A stretch of DNA of 64,000 nt from positions 62,001-126,000 of the forward strand of contig NZ_FNKA01000003.1 of assembly GCF_900101335.1 (NCBI RefSeq). The letters run 5' to 3'. Shown here in pieces: positions 15,650 through 23,305 of this stretch. Numbering within the stretch: the stretch's first letter is position 1; every line of letters starts with the position of its first letter. A program made the translations under genes and the position numbers. The DNA is from Quadrisphaera sp. DSM 44207. GTDB lineage: Bacteria > Actinomycetota > Actinomycetes > Actinomycetales > Quadrisphaeraceae. The notes under the pieces are model-generated. The model saw only the letters and a list, made by a program, of their open reading frames with translations. It did not search any database and was not told where the DNA came from.

Positions 15650-16570
15650 GTGTCCACGGGTGGAGCCGCGCAGCCCTCGCCGCCTCCGCCGTCCGGCGCG
15701 CCCGTCCTCGTGACGGCCGCCACCGGCACGGTCGGCCGCGACGTCGTGGAGGGCCTGCTCGCGGCGGGCGCCGACCTGCGCGCCGCCAGCCGCGACCCGC
15801 AGCGCGCGGCGGCGTCCCTGCCGGCCGGTGCCCGCACCGTCCGCTTCGACCTGGCTGACCGCGGCACCTGGCAGCCGCCGCTGGAGGGCGTGCGCGCCGT
15901 GTTCCTCGTGCGCCCGCCGGAGCAGGCGCGGGCGCGCCAGGGCCTGCTCCCCTTCGTCGACGCGGTCGTCGCCGCCGGGGTGCAGCGGGTGGTCTTCCTC
16001 TCCGTGCAGGGCGCCGGGCGCAACCGCCTGCTGCCGCACCGCGCGGTGGAGGACCACCTGCGCCGCTCGGGCACCGCGTGGACCTTCCTGCGGGCCGGGT
16101 ACTTCCTGCAGAACCTCGTCACCGTGCACCGGGCGGAGATCCGCGACCGCGGCGAGATCTTCGTGCCCGCGGGCTCCGGGCGCACCGCCTTCGTCGACAC
16201 GCGCGACGTGGCGGAGGTGGCCGTGCGCGCCCTCACCCAGCCGGGTCACGAGCGCCGAGCCCACGAGCTGACCGGCAGCGAGGCCCCGACCTACGACGAC
16301 GTGGCCGCCGTGCTGACCGAGGTGCTCGGCCGCCCGGTGCGCTGCGCCCGCCCCGGCCCGGTCGAGTACGTGCGCGAGCAGCTGCGGCGCGGGATGCCGC
16401 CGCCGCTCGTGCTGGTGACGCTCGTGCTGTACACCACCGCCCGCCTCGGCCTGGCGGGGCACCTGAGCGACGACCTGGCGCGCGTGCTGGGCCGTCCGCC
16501 GCGCACCGTGCGCGACTTCGTCCGCGACCACGCCGACGCGTGGCGCCCGGCAGGGAGGGATCGATCGTGA
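15650..16570 (+). CDS. NmrA-like NAD(P)-binding protein
   Basis: 306 residues. The Rossmann fingerprint VLVTAATGTVGRDVVEGLLA is near the N-terminus, then GVRAVFLVRPPEQ and FLRAGYFLQNLVTVH as in the NmrA/HSCARG group of atypical short-chain dehydrogenases. The usual catalytic Tyr-Lys pair is not evident, so it may be a redox sensor or an NAD(P)H-quinone-reductase-like enzyme. The start lies one base after the MarR palindrome, with TACCGT 6 nt upstream and no Shine-Dalgarno sequence. Probably co-regulated with the exporter operon. Confidence 0.85.
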   Translation: MSTGGAAQPSPPPPSGAPVLVTAATGTVGRDVVEGLLAAGADLRAASRDPQRAAASLPAGARTVRFDLADRGTWQPPLEGVRAVFLVRPPEQARARQGLLPFVDAVVAAGVQRVVFLSVQGAGRNRLLPHRAVEDHLRRSGTAWTFLRAGYFLQNLVTVHRAEIRDRGEIFVPAGSGRTAFVDTRDVAEVAVRALTQPGHERRAHELTGSEAPTYDDVAAVLTEVLGRPVRCARPGPVEYVREQLRRGMPPPLVLVTLVLYTTARLGLAGHLSDDLARVLGRPPRTVRDFVRDHADAWRPAGRDRS

Positions 16571-17199
16571 GGCTCGCCGTCTTGGGAGGAACCGGCCGCA
16601 CCGGCCGGCACGTGGTGCAGCAGGGTCTGGCACGCGGCCACGACGTCACCGTCCTGGCCCGCGACCCCGAGCGCGTCGGCGACGGCGCCCGCGCGGTGCG
16701 CGGCGACGTCACCGACCCGGACGCCCTGGAGCGCGTCGTCCGCGGCGCGGACGCCGTGGTCGTCGCGCTCGGGCCCGCCCCGGGCTCCCCGCCACCGGTG
16801 CAGACGGAGGGCCTGCGGCTGCTCCTGGGCGTGCTCGACGGCGCCGGCGCGGCGCCGCTCGTCGTGGTCTCCGGCGCGGGCGCCGACGCGCCGGGGGACC
16901 GCAAGCGCCTGGTCGACCGGGTCGCCAGCGCGCTCGTGCACCGCCTGAACCGCGCGGACGTCGAGGCCAAGGAGGCGCAGCTGGCGCTGCTCGCCGCCAG
17001 CGGGCGGGCGTGGACGGCGGTGCGCCCGCCGGTGCTCGTGGACGGGCCCGCGGCCGGGGCGCAGCTGACGATGCGCTCGCCCGGCCCCAGCCGGGTGCCC
17101 CGCGCCGACCTGGCGGCGCTGCTGCTCGACGAGGCCGCCGCGCCCCGGTTCAGCGGTCGGGCGCCGTTCGCCGCCCCGCTGCGGCGCCGCCTGAGCTGA
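16567..17199 (+). CDS. NAD(P)H-binding SDR-type protein (NmrA/BVR-B-like)
   Basis: 210 residues; the GTG overlaps the stop of the preceding gene (GTGA) and an AGGGAGGGA site lies upstream. Rossmann start LAVLGGTGRTGRHVVQQGLA, then VLARDPERV, VRGDVTDPDALERVVRGADA and VVSGAGAD. This matches the small atypical SDR group that includes flavin reductase/biliverdin reductase B and NAD(P)H-binding redox proteins. It forms a two-gene unit with the NmrA-like gene, suggesting joint action in electrophile or quinone stress under MarR control; inferred. Confidence 0.85.
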   Translation: MRLAVLGGTGRTGRHVVQQGLARGHDVTVLARDPERVGDGARAVRGDVTDPDALERVVRGADAVVVALGPAPGSPPPVQTEGLRLLLGVLDGAGAAPLVVVSGAGADAPGDRKRLVDRVASALVHRLNRADVEAKEAQLALLAASGRAWTAVRPPVLVDGPAAGAQLTMRSPGPSRVPRADLAALLLDEAAAPRFSGRAPFAAPLRRRLS

Positions 17200-17211
17200 C
17201 CCGCCCGGCGC

Positions 17212-17283
17212 CGTCCGGACCCGACCCGCCAGGGGTCGTCCGGACCCGACCCACCAGGGGTCGTCCGGACCTGACCCGCCCGG
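17212..17283. repeat. 25-bp tandem repeat, about 2.6 copies
   Basis: CGTCCGGAC recurs at 17212, 17237 and 17262, a period of exactly 25, with GACCCRCCAGGGGT between. The array is bracketed by two copies of TGACCCGCCCGGCG (17197-17210 and 17272-17285); the first includes the stop codon of the preceding gene. Confidence 0.8.
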
Positions 17284-17305
17284 CGCAGGCGACCGGCCGC
17301 CGTCC

Positions 17306-17370
17306 AGCGGTGAGCACAGGGCGCCCCCGTGCTCATAGGACGAGCACGGGGGCGCCCCGTGCTCACCGCT
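17306..17370. terminator. Very long hairpin, likely bidirectional terminator
   Basis: Arms 17306-17334 and 17342-17370 pair over 29 bp with one mismatch around the loop ATAGGAC. It lies between the plus-strand NmrA-like operon and the minus-strand peptidase remnant, so it can end transcription from both sides. No U-tract follows, as is usual in high-GC actinobacteria. Confidence 0.65.
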
Positions 17371-17537
17371 GATGGGCGTGATCCCGCCCAGTGCCCATCG
17401 CTCGGGAGGCTGAGCGCGCCCGTCGTCCAGCAGCCGCCCGCGGAGCGGCTGCGCCCTCGTCGCGCAGCGCTGCGTGCGCGCGCGGTGGCGCGCCGTCGCG
17501 CCCGAGGCCAGACTCCGCACTCGCAGTACGCCTGCAC

Positions 17538-17632
17538 TGCTGCATCGCGGCGCGCCGACGGCGATGCAGCACGGCGACGGCACGCCGGCGGCACGCCGGA
17601 GACACGGTGGTGACACGGCGGTGACACGGCGG
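17538..17632. repeat. 11-bp stem hairpin followed by five 11-bp tandem repeats
   Basis: TGCTGCATCGC (17538-17548) pairs perfectly with 17561-17571. From 17578 come five consecutive 11-base units: CGGCACGCCGG twice, AGACACGGTGG, then TGACACGGCGG twice, ending at 17632. The 11-base period puts each unit on the same face of the helix. The rest of the 472-base gap (17200-17671) shows no gene. Confidence 0.72.
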
Positions 17633-17671
17633 TGACCACGAGCCCGCGCTCGCCGACCGCCCGCAACCCCC

Positions 17672-18235
17672 TCAGCGCGCCGAGTGCACCAGGTACTCGG
17701 CCAGCAGGCGCGCGCACCCGTCGATCGCGCCGCGGTGCACCACCTCGTCGCCGTGCGTGCTCAGCGTCGGCAGCCCGATCAGGCCCGAGCGAGGCGCCTG
17801 CCCCTTGCTCTTCGACTGCGACGCGTCCGACTCGAACGAGCGCAGCGCGGCCGGCTGCGGGGAGGACCCCAGGTCCGCACCGATCGCGAGCAGCCGGTCC
17901 GCGATCGCCTCGTCGTACACGCCCGCCGCGTCGGCGTGCGCGATCACCGGCCCGCCGTCCACGGTGGTGCCGTACTCGGCCTCGGTGGGCCCGACGTCCA
18001 CCGCGAGCGTGACCGACCCGGGCAGCGACGCGCTCGCGTACGACGCGCCGACGCCCCCGAGCTCCTCGCCCGTCGTCATCACGAGGTGGACGTCGGCCGC
18101 CGGGCGCCGCCCCTGGGCGCGCAGCTGCCGCGCCGCCGACAGCACCGCGACCAGGGCCGCGCGGTCGTCGAGGAAGTCACGCGCCGATGATGGTGCCGCG
18201 GCGGGTCGGTCGCGCGGGCAGCGCGCCTCGCCCAT
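17672..18235 (-). pseudogene. M42-family aminopeptidase, N-terminally truncated
   Basis: Codes for about 187 residues that match only the C-terminal half of M42/FrvX-type peptidases: DFLDDRAALVAVLSAARQ, the catalytic MTTGEELGGVGASYA, the metal ligand region AVDVGPTEAEYGT and the end LSTHGDEVVHRGAID. Intact relatives are about 340 residues and begin with another metal-binding region, which is missing. Just before DFLDD a sensible reading (GTIIGA) sits one base out of frame, so truncation and a frameshift have probably both occurred. Another glutamyl-aminopeptidase gene may exist elsewhere in the genome. Confidence 0.7.
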
Positions 18236-18311
18236 GATCGTCCGGGGCGCGAGGACCCGAGGGCGCGAGGACGCCCCGGGGACGCCACAGACTGGGAGCA
18301 GGAGGTGGGGC

Positions 18312-20180
18312 GTGGCGCAGCCGCTCGTCAGCGTGCTGGTGCCCGTGCACCAGCAGGCGGCGTTCCTGCCGCGCGCGCTCGCGAGCCTGCTCGCCCAGGA
18401 CGAGCAGCGCTGGGAGGCGCTCGTCCTCGACGACGGCTCCACCGACGACGTCGCCGCGGCGCTGGAGCCCTTCGCGCGCGACCCGCGGGTGCGCACCGCG
18501 GGGTGGGCTCGCAACCGCGGCCTCGGCGCCACCCTCAACGCCGGCCTGGACGTCGCGCGGGCCCCCGTGCTCGCCCACCTGCCCGCGGACGACGTCTGGT
18601 ACCGCGACCACCTGTCCTCCCTGCTCGCCGTCCTGGCCGACCCCGCGGTCGTCCTCGCGCACACCGGCGTCCGCTCCGCCGGCGACCGGGTGGGCCTGGG
18701 CGCGCCCGGCACGCCGTACCTGCAGCTGGTGCAGGTCGCGCACCGGGCGGGTGCGCACCGCTGGACCGAGCGCGAAGAGCTGGAGAGCGACGACCTCGAC
18801 CTGCTGATGTGGCGCAGGGTCGCCGCCGACGGCGCCACGGGCAGCACCGGCCGGGTCACGTGCGAGTGGACCGACCACCCCGCGCAGCGGCACAAGGCGA
18901 TCCGCGAGCTGTTCGACGGCGGCCTCAACGTCTTCCGCCGCCGCTACGACGTCCGGCACCCCCTGCGGTTCCGCTCCACCGACAGCGGCACCGTCGACGA
19001 GGTCACCCGCTACGCCCGCTTCCGCGAGCCCGAGCGCGAGCCCGAGCACGGGCACGGGCCCGAGCGCGCGCCGTCCGCCGGCGGCCTCGACGTCCTGCTC
19101 GTCGGCGAGCTGGCGTTCAACCCCGAGCGCGTCCTCGCCCTGAGCGAGCGCGGGCACCGCCTGCGCGGGCTGTGGACCGACGAGGGGCTCGGCGACTCCA
19201 CCGTCGGCCCGCTGCCGTTCGGGCGCGTGCGCGACCTGCCGCGCACCGGCTGGCAGGACGTCCTGCGCGCCGACCCGCCCGACGTGCTCTACGCGCTGCT
19301 CAACTGGCGCGCGGTGCGCTTCGTGCACGCGGTGCGCCGCGCCGCCCCGCACCTGCCGTTCGTGTGGCACTTCAAGGAGGCGCCGCAGGCGAGCCTGCGG
19401 CGCGGGGACTGGCCGCTGCTCGCCGACCTCGTCACCGGCGCCGACGCCTGCCTGGTCGCCACCGAGGAGGAGCGGGCGTGGTTCCTGCAGGCGCTGCCCG
19501 GCCGCCTGGATCCGCAGCGGATCACCGTGATGGACGGGGACCTGCCCAAGCGCGACTGGCTCGACGCGCCGGCGTCCCCGAAGCTCTCGGACGCCGACGG
19601 GCAGGTGCACACCGTCGTCGCCGGGCGGCCCAACGGGCTGGACGCCGCGTGGGTCGTCGGCCTCGCCCGCCTCGGCGTCCACACGCACCTGTACGGGCAG
19701 GTCGCCTCGCCGGGCCCCGGCGGGGCGTGGCGGCGCTGGTGGGACGACGCGCGCCGGGCCGCGCCGGGGCACCTGCACCTGCACCCGGCGGTCGGCCCGC
19801 AGGACTGGGTGCGGGAGCTGTCGCGCTTCGACGCCGCCTGGCTGCACCGGTTCACGAGCGCCAACGGCGGCGACGTGCGGGCGGCCACCTGGGACGACCT
19901 GAACTCGCCCGCGCGCCTGCCCGTGCACGCGGCCGCCGGGCTGCCGTCGCTGCAGCAGGCCAACCCCGGGCACCTCGTGGCGGTCGAGCGGGTGCTGCGC
20001 GAGAGCGGCACCGGGCTGCTCTACCGCGACCTCGAGCACGCCGTCGAGCTGCTGCACGCCGAGCGGGCGAGCCGGACGGCGGGGCGGGCGACCTGGGCCG
20101 GGCGCGAGGCGCTCACCTTCGACGCGCACGCCGACCGGCTGGTCGAGGTGCTGCGCGGCGCGGTCGCCCGGCGGGGGTGA
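18312..20180 (+). CDS. Fused glycosyltransferase: GT2 domain plus GT-B domain
   Basis: 622 residues, GTG with GGAGGT 5 nt upstream. Residues 1 to about 240 are a GT-A family 2 domain: VSVLVPVHQQAAFLPRALAS, VLDDGSTDD, RNRGLGATLNAGL and the acidic motif PADDVWYRD. A His/Glu-rich hinge (EREPEHGHGPE) leads to a second half that looks like a family-4 GT-B fold: LDVLLVGELAFNPERV, LPFVWHFKEAP, VVAGRPNGLDAAWVV and HLHPAVGPQDWVRELSRFDA. No membrane helices, so cytoplasmic. It may build two consecutive sugar linkages of a surface glycan; donor and acceptor are unknown. Confidence 0.85.
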   Translation: MAQPLVSVLVPVHQQAAFLPRALASLLAQDEQRWEALVLDDGSTDDVAAALEPFARDPRVRTAGWARNRGLGATLNAGLDVARAPVLAHLPADDVWYRDHLSSLLAVLADPAVVLAHTGVRSAGDRVGLGAPGTPYLQLVQVAHRAGAHRWTEREELESDDLDLLMWRRVAADGATGSTGRVTCEWTDHPAQRHKAIRELFDGGLNVFRRRYDVRHPLRFRSTDSGTVDEVTRYARFREPEREPEHGHGPERAPSAGGLDVLLVGELAFNPERVLALSERGHRLRGLWTDEGLGDSTVGPLPFGRVRDLPRTGWQDVLRADPPDVLYALLNWRAVRFVHAVRRAAPHLPFVWHFKEAPQASLRRGDWPLLADLVTGADACLVATEEERAWFLQALPGRLDPQRITVMDGDLPKRDWLDAPASPKLSDADGQVHTVVAGRPNGLDAAWVVGLARLGVHTHLYGQVASPGPGGAWRRWWDDARRAAPGHLHLHPAVGPQDWVRELSRFDAAWLHRFTSANGGDVRAATWDDLNSPARLPVHAAAGLPSLQQANPGHLVAVERVLRESGTGLLYRDLEHAVELLHAERASRTAGRATWAGREALTFDAHADRLVEVLRGAVARRG

Positions 20181-20206
20181 GGCCGGCGCGCCGGCGTCCT
20201 TCGGCG

Positions 20207-20263
20207 CGAGGTGTCGCCAGGTGGGGTTCTCAGGCACCCAGAACCCCACCTGGTGACACCTCG
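20207..20263. terminator. 24-bp stem terminator hairpin
   Basis: Arms 20207-20230 and 20240-20263 pair fully over 24 bp, allowing one G.U, around the loop CAGGCACCC. It follows the glycosyltransferase stop by 26 bases and precedes the ABM gene. Confidence 0.7.
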
Positions 20264-20317
20264 TGGCCCGCGGCGCGCCACGATGGCCCCTGCGACCCCG
20301 ACCGGAGAGGACCGACC

Positions 20318-20647
20318 GTGATCTTCATCGTCGTCAAGTTCCCCGTCCGCCCCGAGCGCAGCGACGAGTGGCTGGACCTCGTGCGCCCCTTCACCGAGGC
20401 CACGCGCGCGGAGCCGGGCAACATCTTCTTCGAGTGGTCGCGCAGCGTGGACGACCCGGACGAGTTCGTCGTCGTCGAGGCCTTCCAGGACGACGCCGCG
20501 CAGGCCCACGTGAGCTCCGACCACTTCAGGGACTTCGTCTCGTGGGCCCCGGACGTCGTCTCCGCCACCCCGAGGATCATCAGCCGCACCGTCCCCGGGG
20601 ACGGCTGGGACCAGATGGGCGAGATCCAGCCCCGCAGCGCCTCCTAG
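20318..20647 (+). CDS. Antibiotic biosynthesis monooxygenase (ABM) domain protein
   Basis: 109 residues, GTG with GGAGAGG upstream. VIFIVVKFPVRPERSDEWLD, then EPGNIFFEWSRSVDDPDEFV and VEAFQDDAAQAHVSSDHFRD give the ferredoxin-like ABM pattern, including the conserved His near the end (HVSSDHF). Such proteins are cofactor-free monooxygenases or quinol-handling enzymes; no substrate can be assigned. It seems to be a single-gene unit after a terminator. Confidence 0.87.
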   Translation: MIFIVVKFPVRPERSDEWLDLVRPFTEATRAEPGNIFFEWSRSVDDPDEFVVVEAFQDDAAQAHVSSDHFRDFVSWAPDVVSATPRIISRTVPGDGWDQMGEIQPRSAS

Positions 20648-20680
20648 GCCGGCGGCCGGCGGACCGGCCGCCGGGGCGGC

Positions 20681-21022
20681 TCAGGGCAGCGTCGGGTCCG
20701 CCGGTCGGTGCGGCGGCGAGGGCGGTGGGGGTGAGGGCGGCGCCGCGGACGGCGGCGCGCCCGGGGGCGCGGACGGCGAGGCCGTCGCGAACATCGCGAC
20801 GACCGTCGTGAGGACCCCCAGGACGACGGCCACGGGCCCCAGCTCGATGGCCCCCGCCAGGACGGCGAGCGCCCCGAGCACCGCCCACGCCAGCGGCGAC
20901 GACGTCAGGCGCCGCCGTCGTCGCCGCGGGCCGCGCCGCAGCGTCCGGGCCAGCTCCGGCTCCTCCGCGGCCAGCTGCCGCTCGATGGCGGCGAGCCGGC
21001 GCCGCTGCTCCGGGTCGAGCAC
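20681..21022 (-). CDS. DUF3040 small membrane protein (copy 2)
   Basis: 113 residues; the GTG at 21022 has GGAGGT and aligns with the start of copy 1 (VLDPEQRRRLAAIERQLAAE against VLSDQHRRELAAIERHLIAE). A basic Arg stretch precedes two adjacent helices, and the tail is an unusual Pro/Ser repeat (PPSPPPPSPPH), probably an extended exposed segment. It stands beside an OB-fold-like lipoprotein as copy 1 does, so the pair appears to have been duplicated as a module. Function unknown. Confidence 0.83.
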   Translation of the reverse strand: MLDPEQRRRLAAIERQLAAEEPELARTLRRGPRRRRRRLTSSPLAWAVLGALAVLAGAIELGPVAVVLGVLTTVVAMFATASPSAPPGAPPSAAPPSPPPPSPPHRPADPTLP

Positions 21023-21207
21023 CTCGCACCTCCACCCACCCGCACCCACCCGCACCCGCTGCCCCGCGCGCGGCGACGTCCGTCGACGGCGACGGCAGGC
21101 AGCTGCTGGGCCCAGTCAACCCCTCCCCGGCCGGGCTGCCAAGGGGCTGGTCGTGGCCGCGCGCGGCACCCGGACGCGGGTGCCGCGCGGGCGGCCGGCG
21201 CGGGTGG

Positions 21208-21753
21208 TCAACCGGGCGTGACCGACTGCGCCTGCAGGGCGGCGACGCCCTGGTAGCTCTCGAACTGCTCGTCGGCGAGGTCGACGCCGAGCGCCTGCTC
21301 GAACTCGCCCGCGGTGAAGATGGCCACCGTGCCGCTGGCCGTCACCGCCGCGCCCTGGGCCACCTCGGCCGGCACGGAGGAGGCGACGACGAGCACGGGC
21401 GTCGACCCGCCCTCGTCGGTCTCGAGCGTGAAGGCGTTCGGCGACAGCACCTCCGCGACCGCGCCCGTCAGCTCGACCTGCTGGCCCACCTGCCCCGTCA
21501 GGCCCAGGTCCCCCGCGCCCGCGCCGGCGCCGGCGGGGGCCTCGCCCGGCGGCCGGGAGGAGGCCGCCGGCTCCGGCACCTCGGCGTTGCTGGCCGCGGG
21601 CGCCGCCTGCTCCCCCTGGTTGGACCCGCAGCCGGTCAGCAGGACGGCGGCGAGCGCGGCGGCCGCGGCGGCGGTCGCGCGGCGGGGAACAGGACGGCGC
21701 GCGGGACGGCGCGCGGAGCGGCGGCGAGCGCCGGGCAGGGCGGGCGTGGACAT
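21208..21753 (-). CDS. OB-fold-like lipoprotein (paralogue 4)
   Basis: 181 residues, ATG with GGAGGT. A long Arg-rich n-region (RRRSARRPARRPVPRR) precedes a hydrophobic stretch and the lipobox LTGC. A low-complexity linker is followed by VGQQVELTGAVAEVLSPNAF, PVLVVASSVPAEVAQGAAVT, ASGTVAIFTAGEFEQALGVD and YQGVAALQAQSV. The VLSPxAF strand, the GxxV..SGTV strand and the closing VQA.SV motif make it a direct paralogue of the lipoprotein at 7928-8437. Anchored outside the membrane; function unknown. Confidence 0.77.
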   Translation of the reverse strand: MSTPALPGARRRSARRPARRPVPRRATAAAAAALAAVLLTGCGSNQGEQAAPAASNAEVPEPAASSRPPGEAPAGAGAGAGDLGLTGQVGQQVELTGAVAEVLSPNAFTLETDEGGSTPVLVVASSVPAEVAQGAAVTASGTVAIFTAGEFEQALGVDLADEQFESYQGVAALQAQSVTPG

Positions 21754-22095
21754 GGCACCTCCAGGACGGGACGGTCCTGCGCGTCTTGCCCCGCGCGGTG
21801 GCCGATGACACCCCCGGGGCGGTACGGGCAGGACGGGCCCGCAGCGGACGCCCGCGGGCAGGTGGTCGGGCACGTCCACCCCGGCGGCTCCGTGGCCGAC
21901 CAGGCGGTGCGCCACGGCCCCGCGCCGGTGCGCACGTCATCGGCCGAGCGCGCGCTCCCGGACGTCTCCTGGGAGTTCCCTGGTCGCGCGCTGGAACAGG
22001 GCGGTCGGCGGGCCTGGACGGCGCCGTCCTCAGGACCTACCGTGTGCGGTGGTCCAGCAAGCGGCCGTGTCCTCGCTTCCCCCGGAGCCGCTGCC
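21754..22095. other. 342-base gap with no recognised gene
   Basis: Between the divergent OB-fold lipoprotein and STAS genes. Open frames here have poor third-position bias and no known motif. A TACCGT hexamer at about 22037 may be part of a promoter for the STAS gene. Nothing else is evident. Confidence 0.5.
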
Positions 22096-22479
22096 ATGGT
22101 CTGTCCCCCGCCATCCTCCGTCGCTGAGCTCACCGCGCTCGGACTGACGTTCGACGACCTGCCGCCCGCCGCGGGCACCGTGGTCGTCTCCGTGGAGCGG
22201 GACCGGGCCCTCGTCGTCCTCAGCGGCGAGGTCGACATCGCCTGCTCGCCGCAGACCGACGCCGCGTGCACCGTCGTCGAGCGCCTGGGCGGCCCCGTGG
22301 TCGTCGACGCCTCCCGCGTGACGTTCATGGACGCCGCGGCGCTGGGCGACCTGCTGCGCCTGCGCCGCGCCGCCGCGACCTGGGAGCTGCGCCGCGCCAG
22401 CCCCGCCGTCCTGCGCATGCTCGAGCTGACGCGGCTGACCGAGGTGCTGGCCGCTCCGGCGCGGGCGGCCTCCGCCTGA
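22096..22479 (+). CDS. STAS-domain protein, phospho-acceptor serine replaced
   Basis: 127 residues, ATG with GGAG 8 nt upstream. The STAS fold is clear: RDRALVVLSGEVDIACSPQT, VVVDASRVTFMDAAALGDLL. In anti-sigma-factor antagonists the loop normally reads D-S-S-G with a phosphorylated Ser; here it is DAAA, so it cannot be switched by an RsbW-type kinase in the usual way. It might be constitutively active, or bind another partner. No anti-sigma factor gene is adjacent. Family certain, role uncertain. Confidence 0.82.
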   Translation: MVCPPPSSVAELTALGLTFDDLPPAAGTVVVSVERDRALVVLSGEVDIACSPQTDAACTVVERLGGPVVVDASRVTFMDAAALGDLLRLRRAAATWELRRASPAVLRMLELTRLTEVLAAPARAASA

Positions 22480-22513
22480 CGCGGCCCGACCCGGTGGGGT
22501 CGACGGCGGGCCG

Positions 22514-23257
22514 GTGACCGGCCTCACCGGCGGCGAGCTGGCGCTGCTGGCCCTCGCGGCCCTCCTCGTCGGCCTCGCCAAGACCGCGCTCGGCGGGCTC
22601 GCGCTGGTCAGCGTCGCCCTCTTCGCCGCCGTGCTCCCGGCGCGGGAGTCCACCGGCGCCCTGCTGCCCCTGCTCGTGGTCGGCGACGTGCTCGCGGTCC
22701 AGGCCTACCGGCGGCACGCCGACTGGCGCCTGCTGGGCCGGCTGATGCCCTCCGTCCTCGTCGGGAGCGCCCTCGGAGCGGCCTTCGTCGCGCGCGTGGA
22801 CGACGCGACGATGCGCCGGCTCATCGGCGCCGTCCTGCTCGTGCTGGTCGCCGTGCACCTGCTGGCCCGCCGCCGCGGCGCGACGGCGCGGGGGACCGGG
22901 CGCGGCCACCGGGCGCTCGCCCAGGTCGTCGGGCTGGTCGCCGGCGGCACGACGATGGTGGCGAACGCCGGTGGCCCCGTGATGTCCCTGTACCTGCTGG
23001 CCTCGGGGCTGGGGATGATGGGCTTCCTCGGCACGGCGGCCTGGTTCTTCGCCCTCGTCAACGCCGCCAAGGTGCCCCTCAGCGCGGCCCTGGGCCTGAT
23101 CACCGCGGACTCCCTCCTCCTCGACGCCGCGCTGGCGCCGCTCGTGGTCGTCGGCGCGCTGCTCGGGCGCCGGCTGGTCGCGCACCTGGACGAGGTCCTC
23201 TTCGGGCGCCTGGTGCTGGTCCTGACCGTCCTCGCCGGGATCGACCTGCTGCGCTGA
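22514..23257 (+). CDS. TauE/SafE-family anion permease
   Basis: 247 residues from a GTG 34 nt after the STAS gene. Eight or so hydrophobic helices arranged as two halves: LLVGLAKTALGGLALVSVAL opens the first and GLVAGGTTMVANAGGPVMSL the second, the conserved TauE/SafE repeat. Members export or import sulfite, sulfoacetate or other anions; the substrate is not evident. Together with the flavin reductase and SAM riboswitch elsewhere it may relate to sulfur use, but no linkage is seen. Confidence 0.88.
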   Translation: MTGLTGGELALLALAALLVGLAKTALGGLALVSVALFAAVLPARESTGALLPLLVVGDVLAVQAYRRHADWRLLGRLMPSVLVGSALGAAFVARVDDATMRRLIGAVLLVLVAVHLLARRRGATARGTGRGHRALAQVVGLVAGGTTMVANAGGPVMSLYLLASGLGMMGFLGTAAWFFALVNAAKVPLSAALGLITADSLLLDAALAPLVVVGALLGRRLVAHLDEVLFGRLVLVLTVLAGIDLLR

Positions 23258-23286
23258 ACCGGCCGGCTGCGCCGGACCGGCCGGTT
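23257..23286. terminator. Terminator hairpin starting inside the permease stop codon
   Basis: AACCGGCCGG (23257-23266) pairs perfectly with CCGGCCGGTT (23277-23286) around a 10-base loop. The first base is the last base of the permease TGA, and the hairpin ends 20 bases before the next start. Confidence 0.6.
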
Positions 23287-23305
23287 GCGCTGCGAAGATC
23301 GGGCC

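Noticed and set aside
17578-17632. The 11-bp repeats considered as a CRISPR array.
   Set aside because: Units are contiguous with no spacers and too short; no cas genes nearby.
20207-20263. Hairpin considered as a riboswitch for the ABM gene.
   Set aside because: Simple perfect stem-loop without conserved core; better explained as a terminator.
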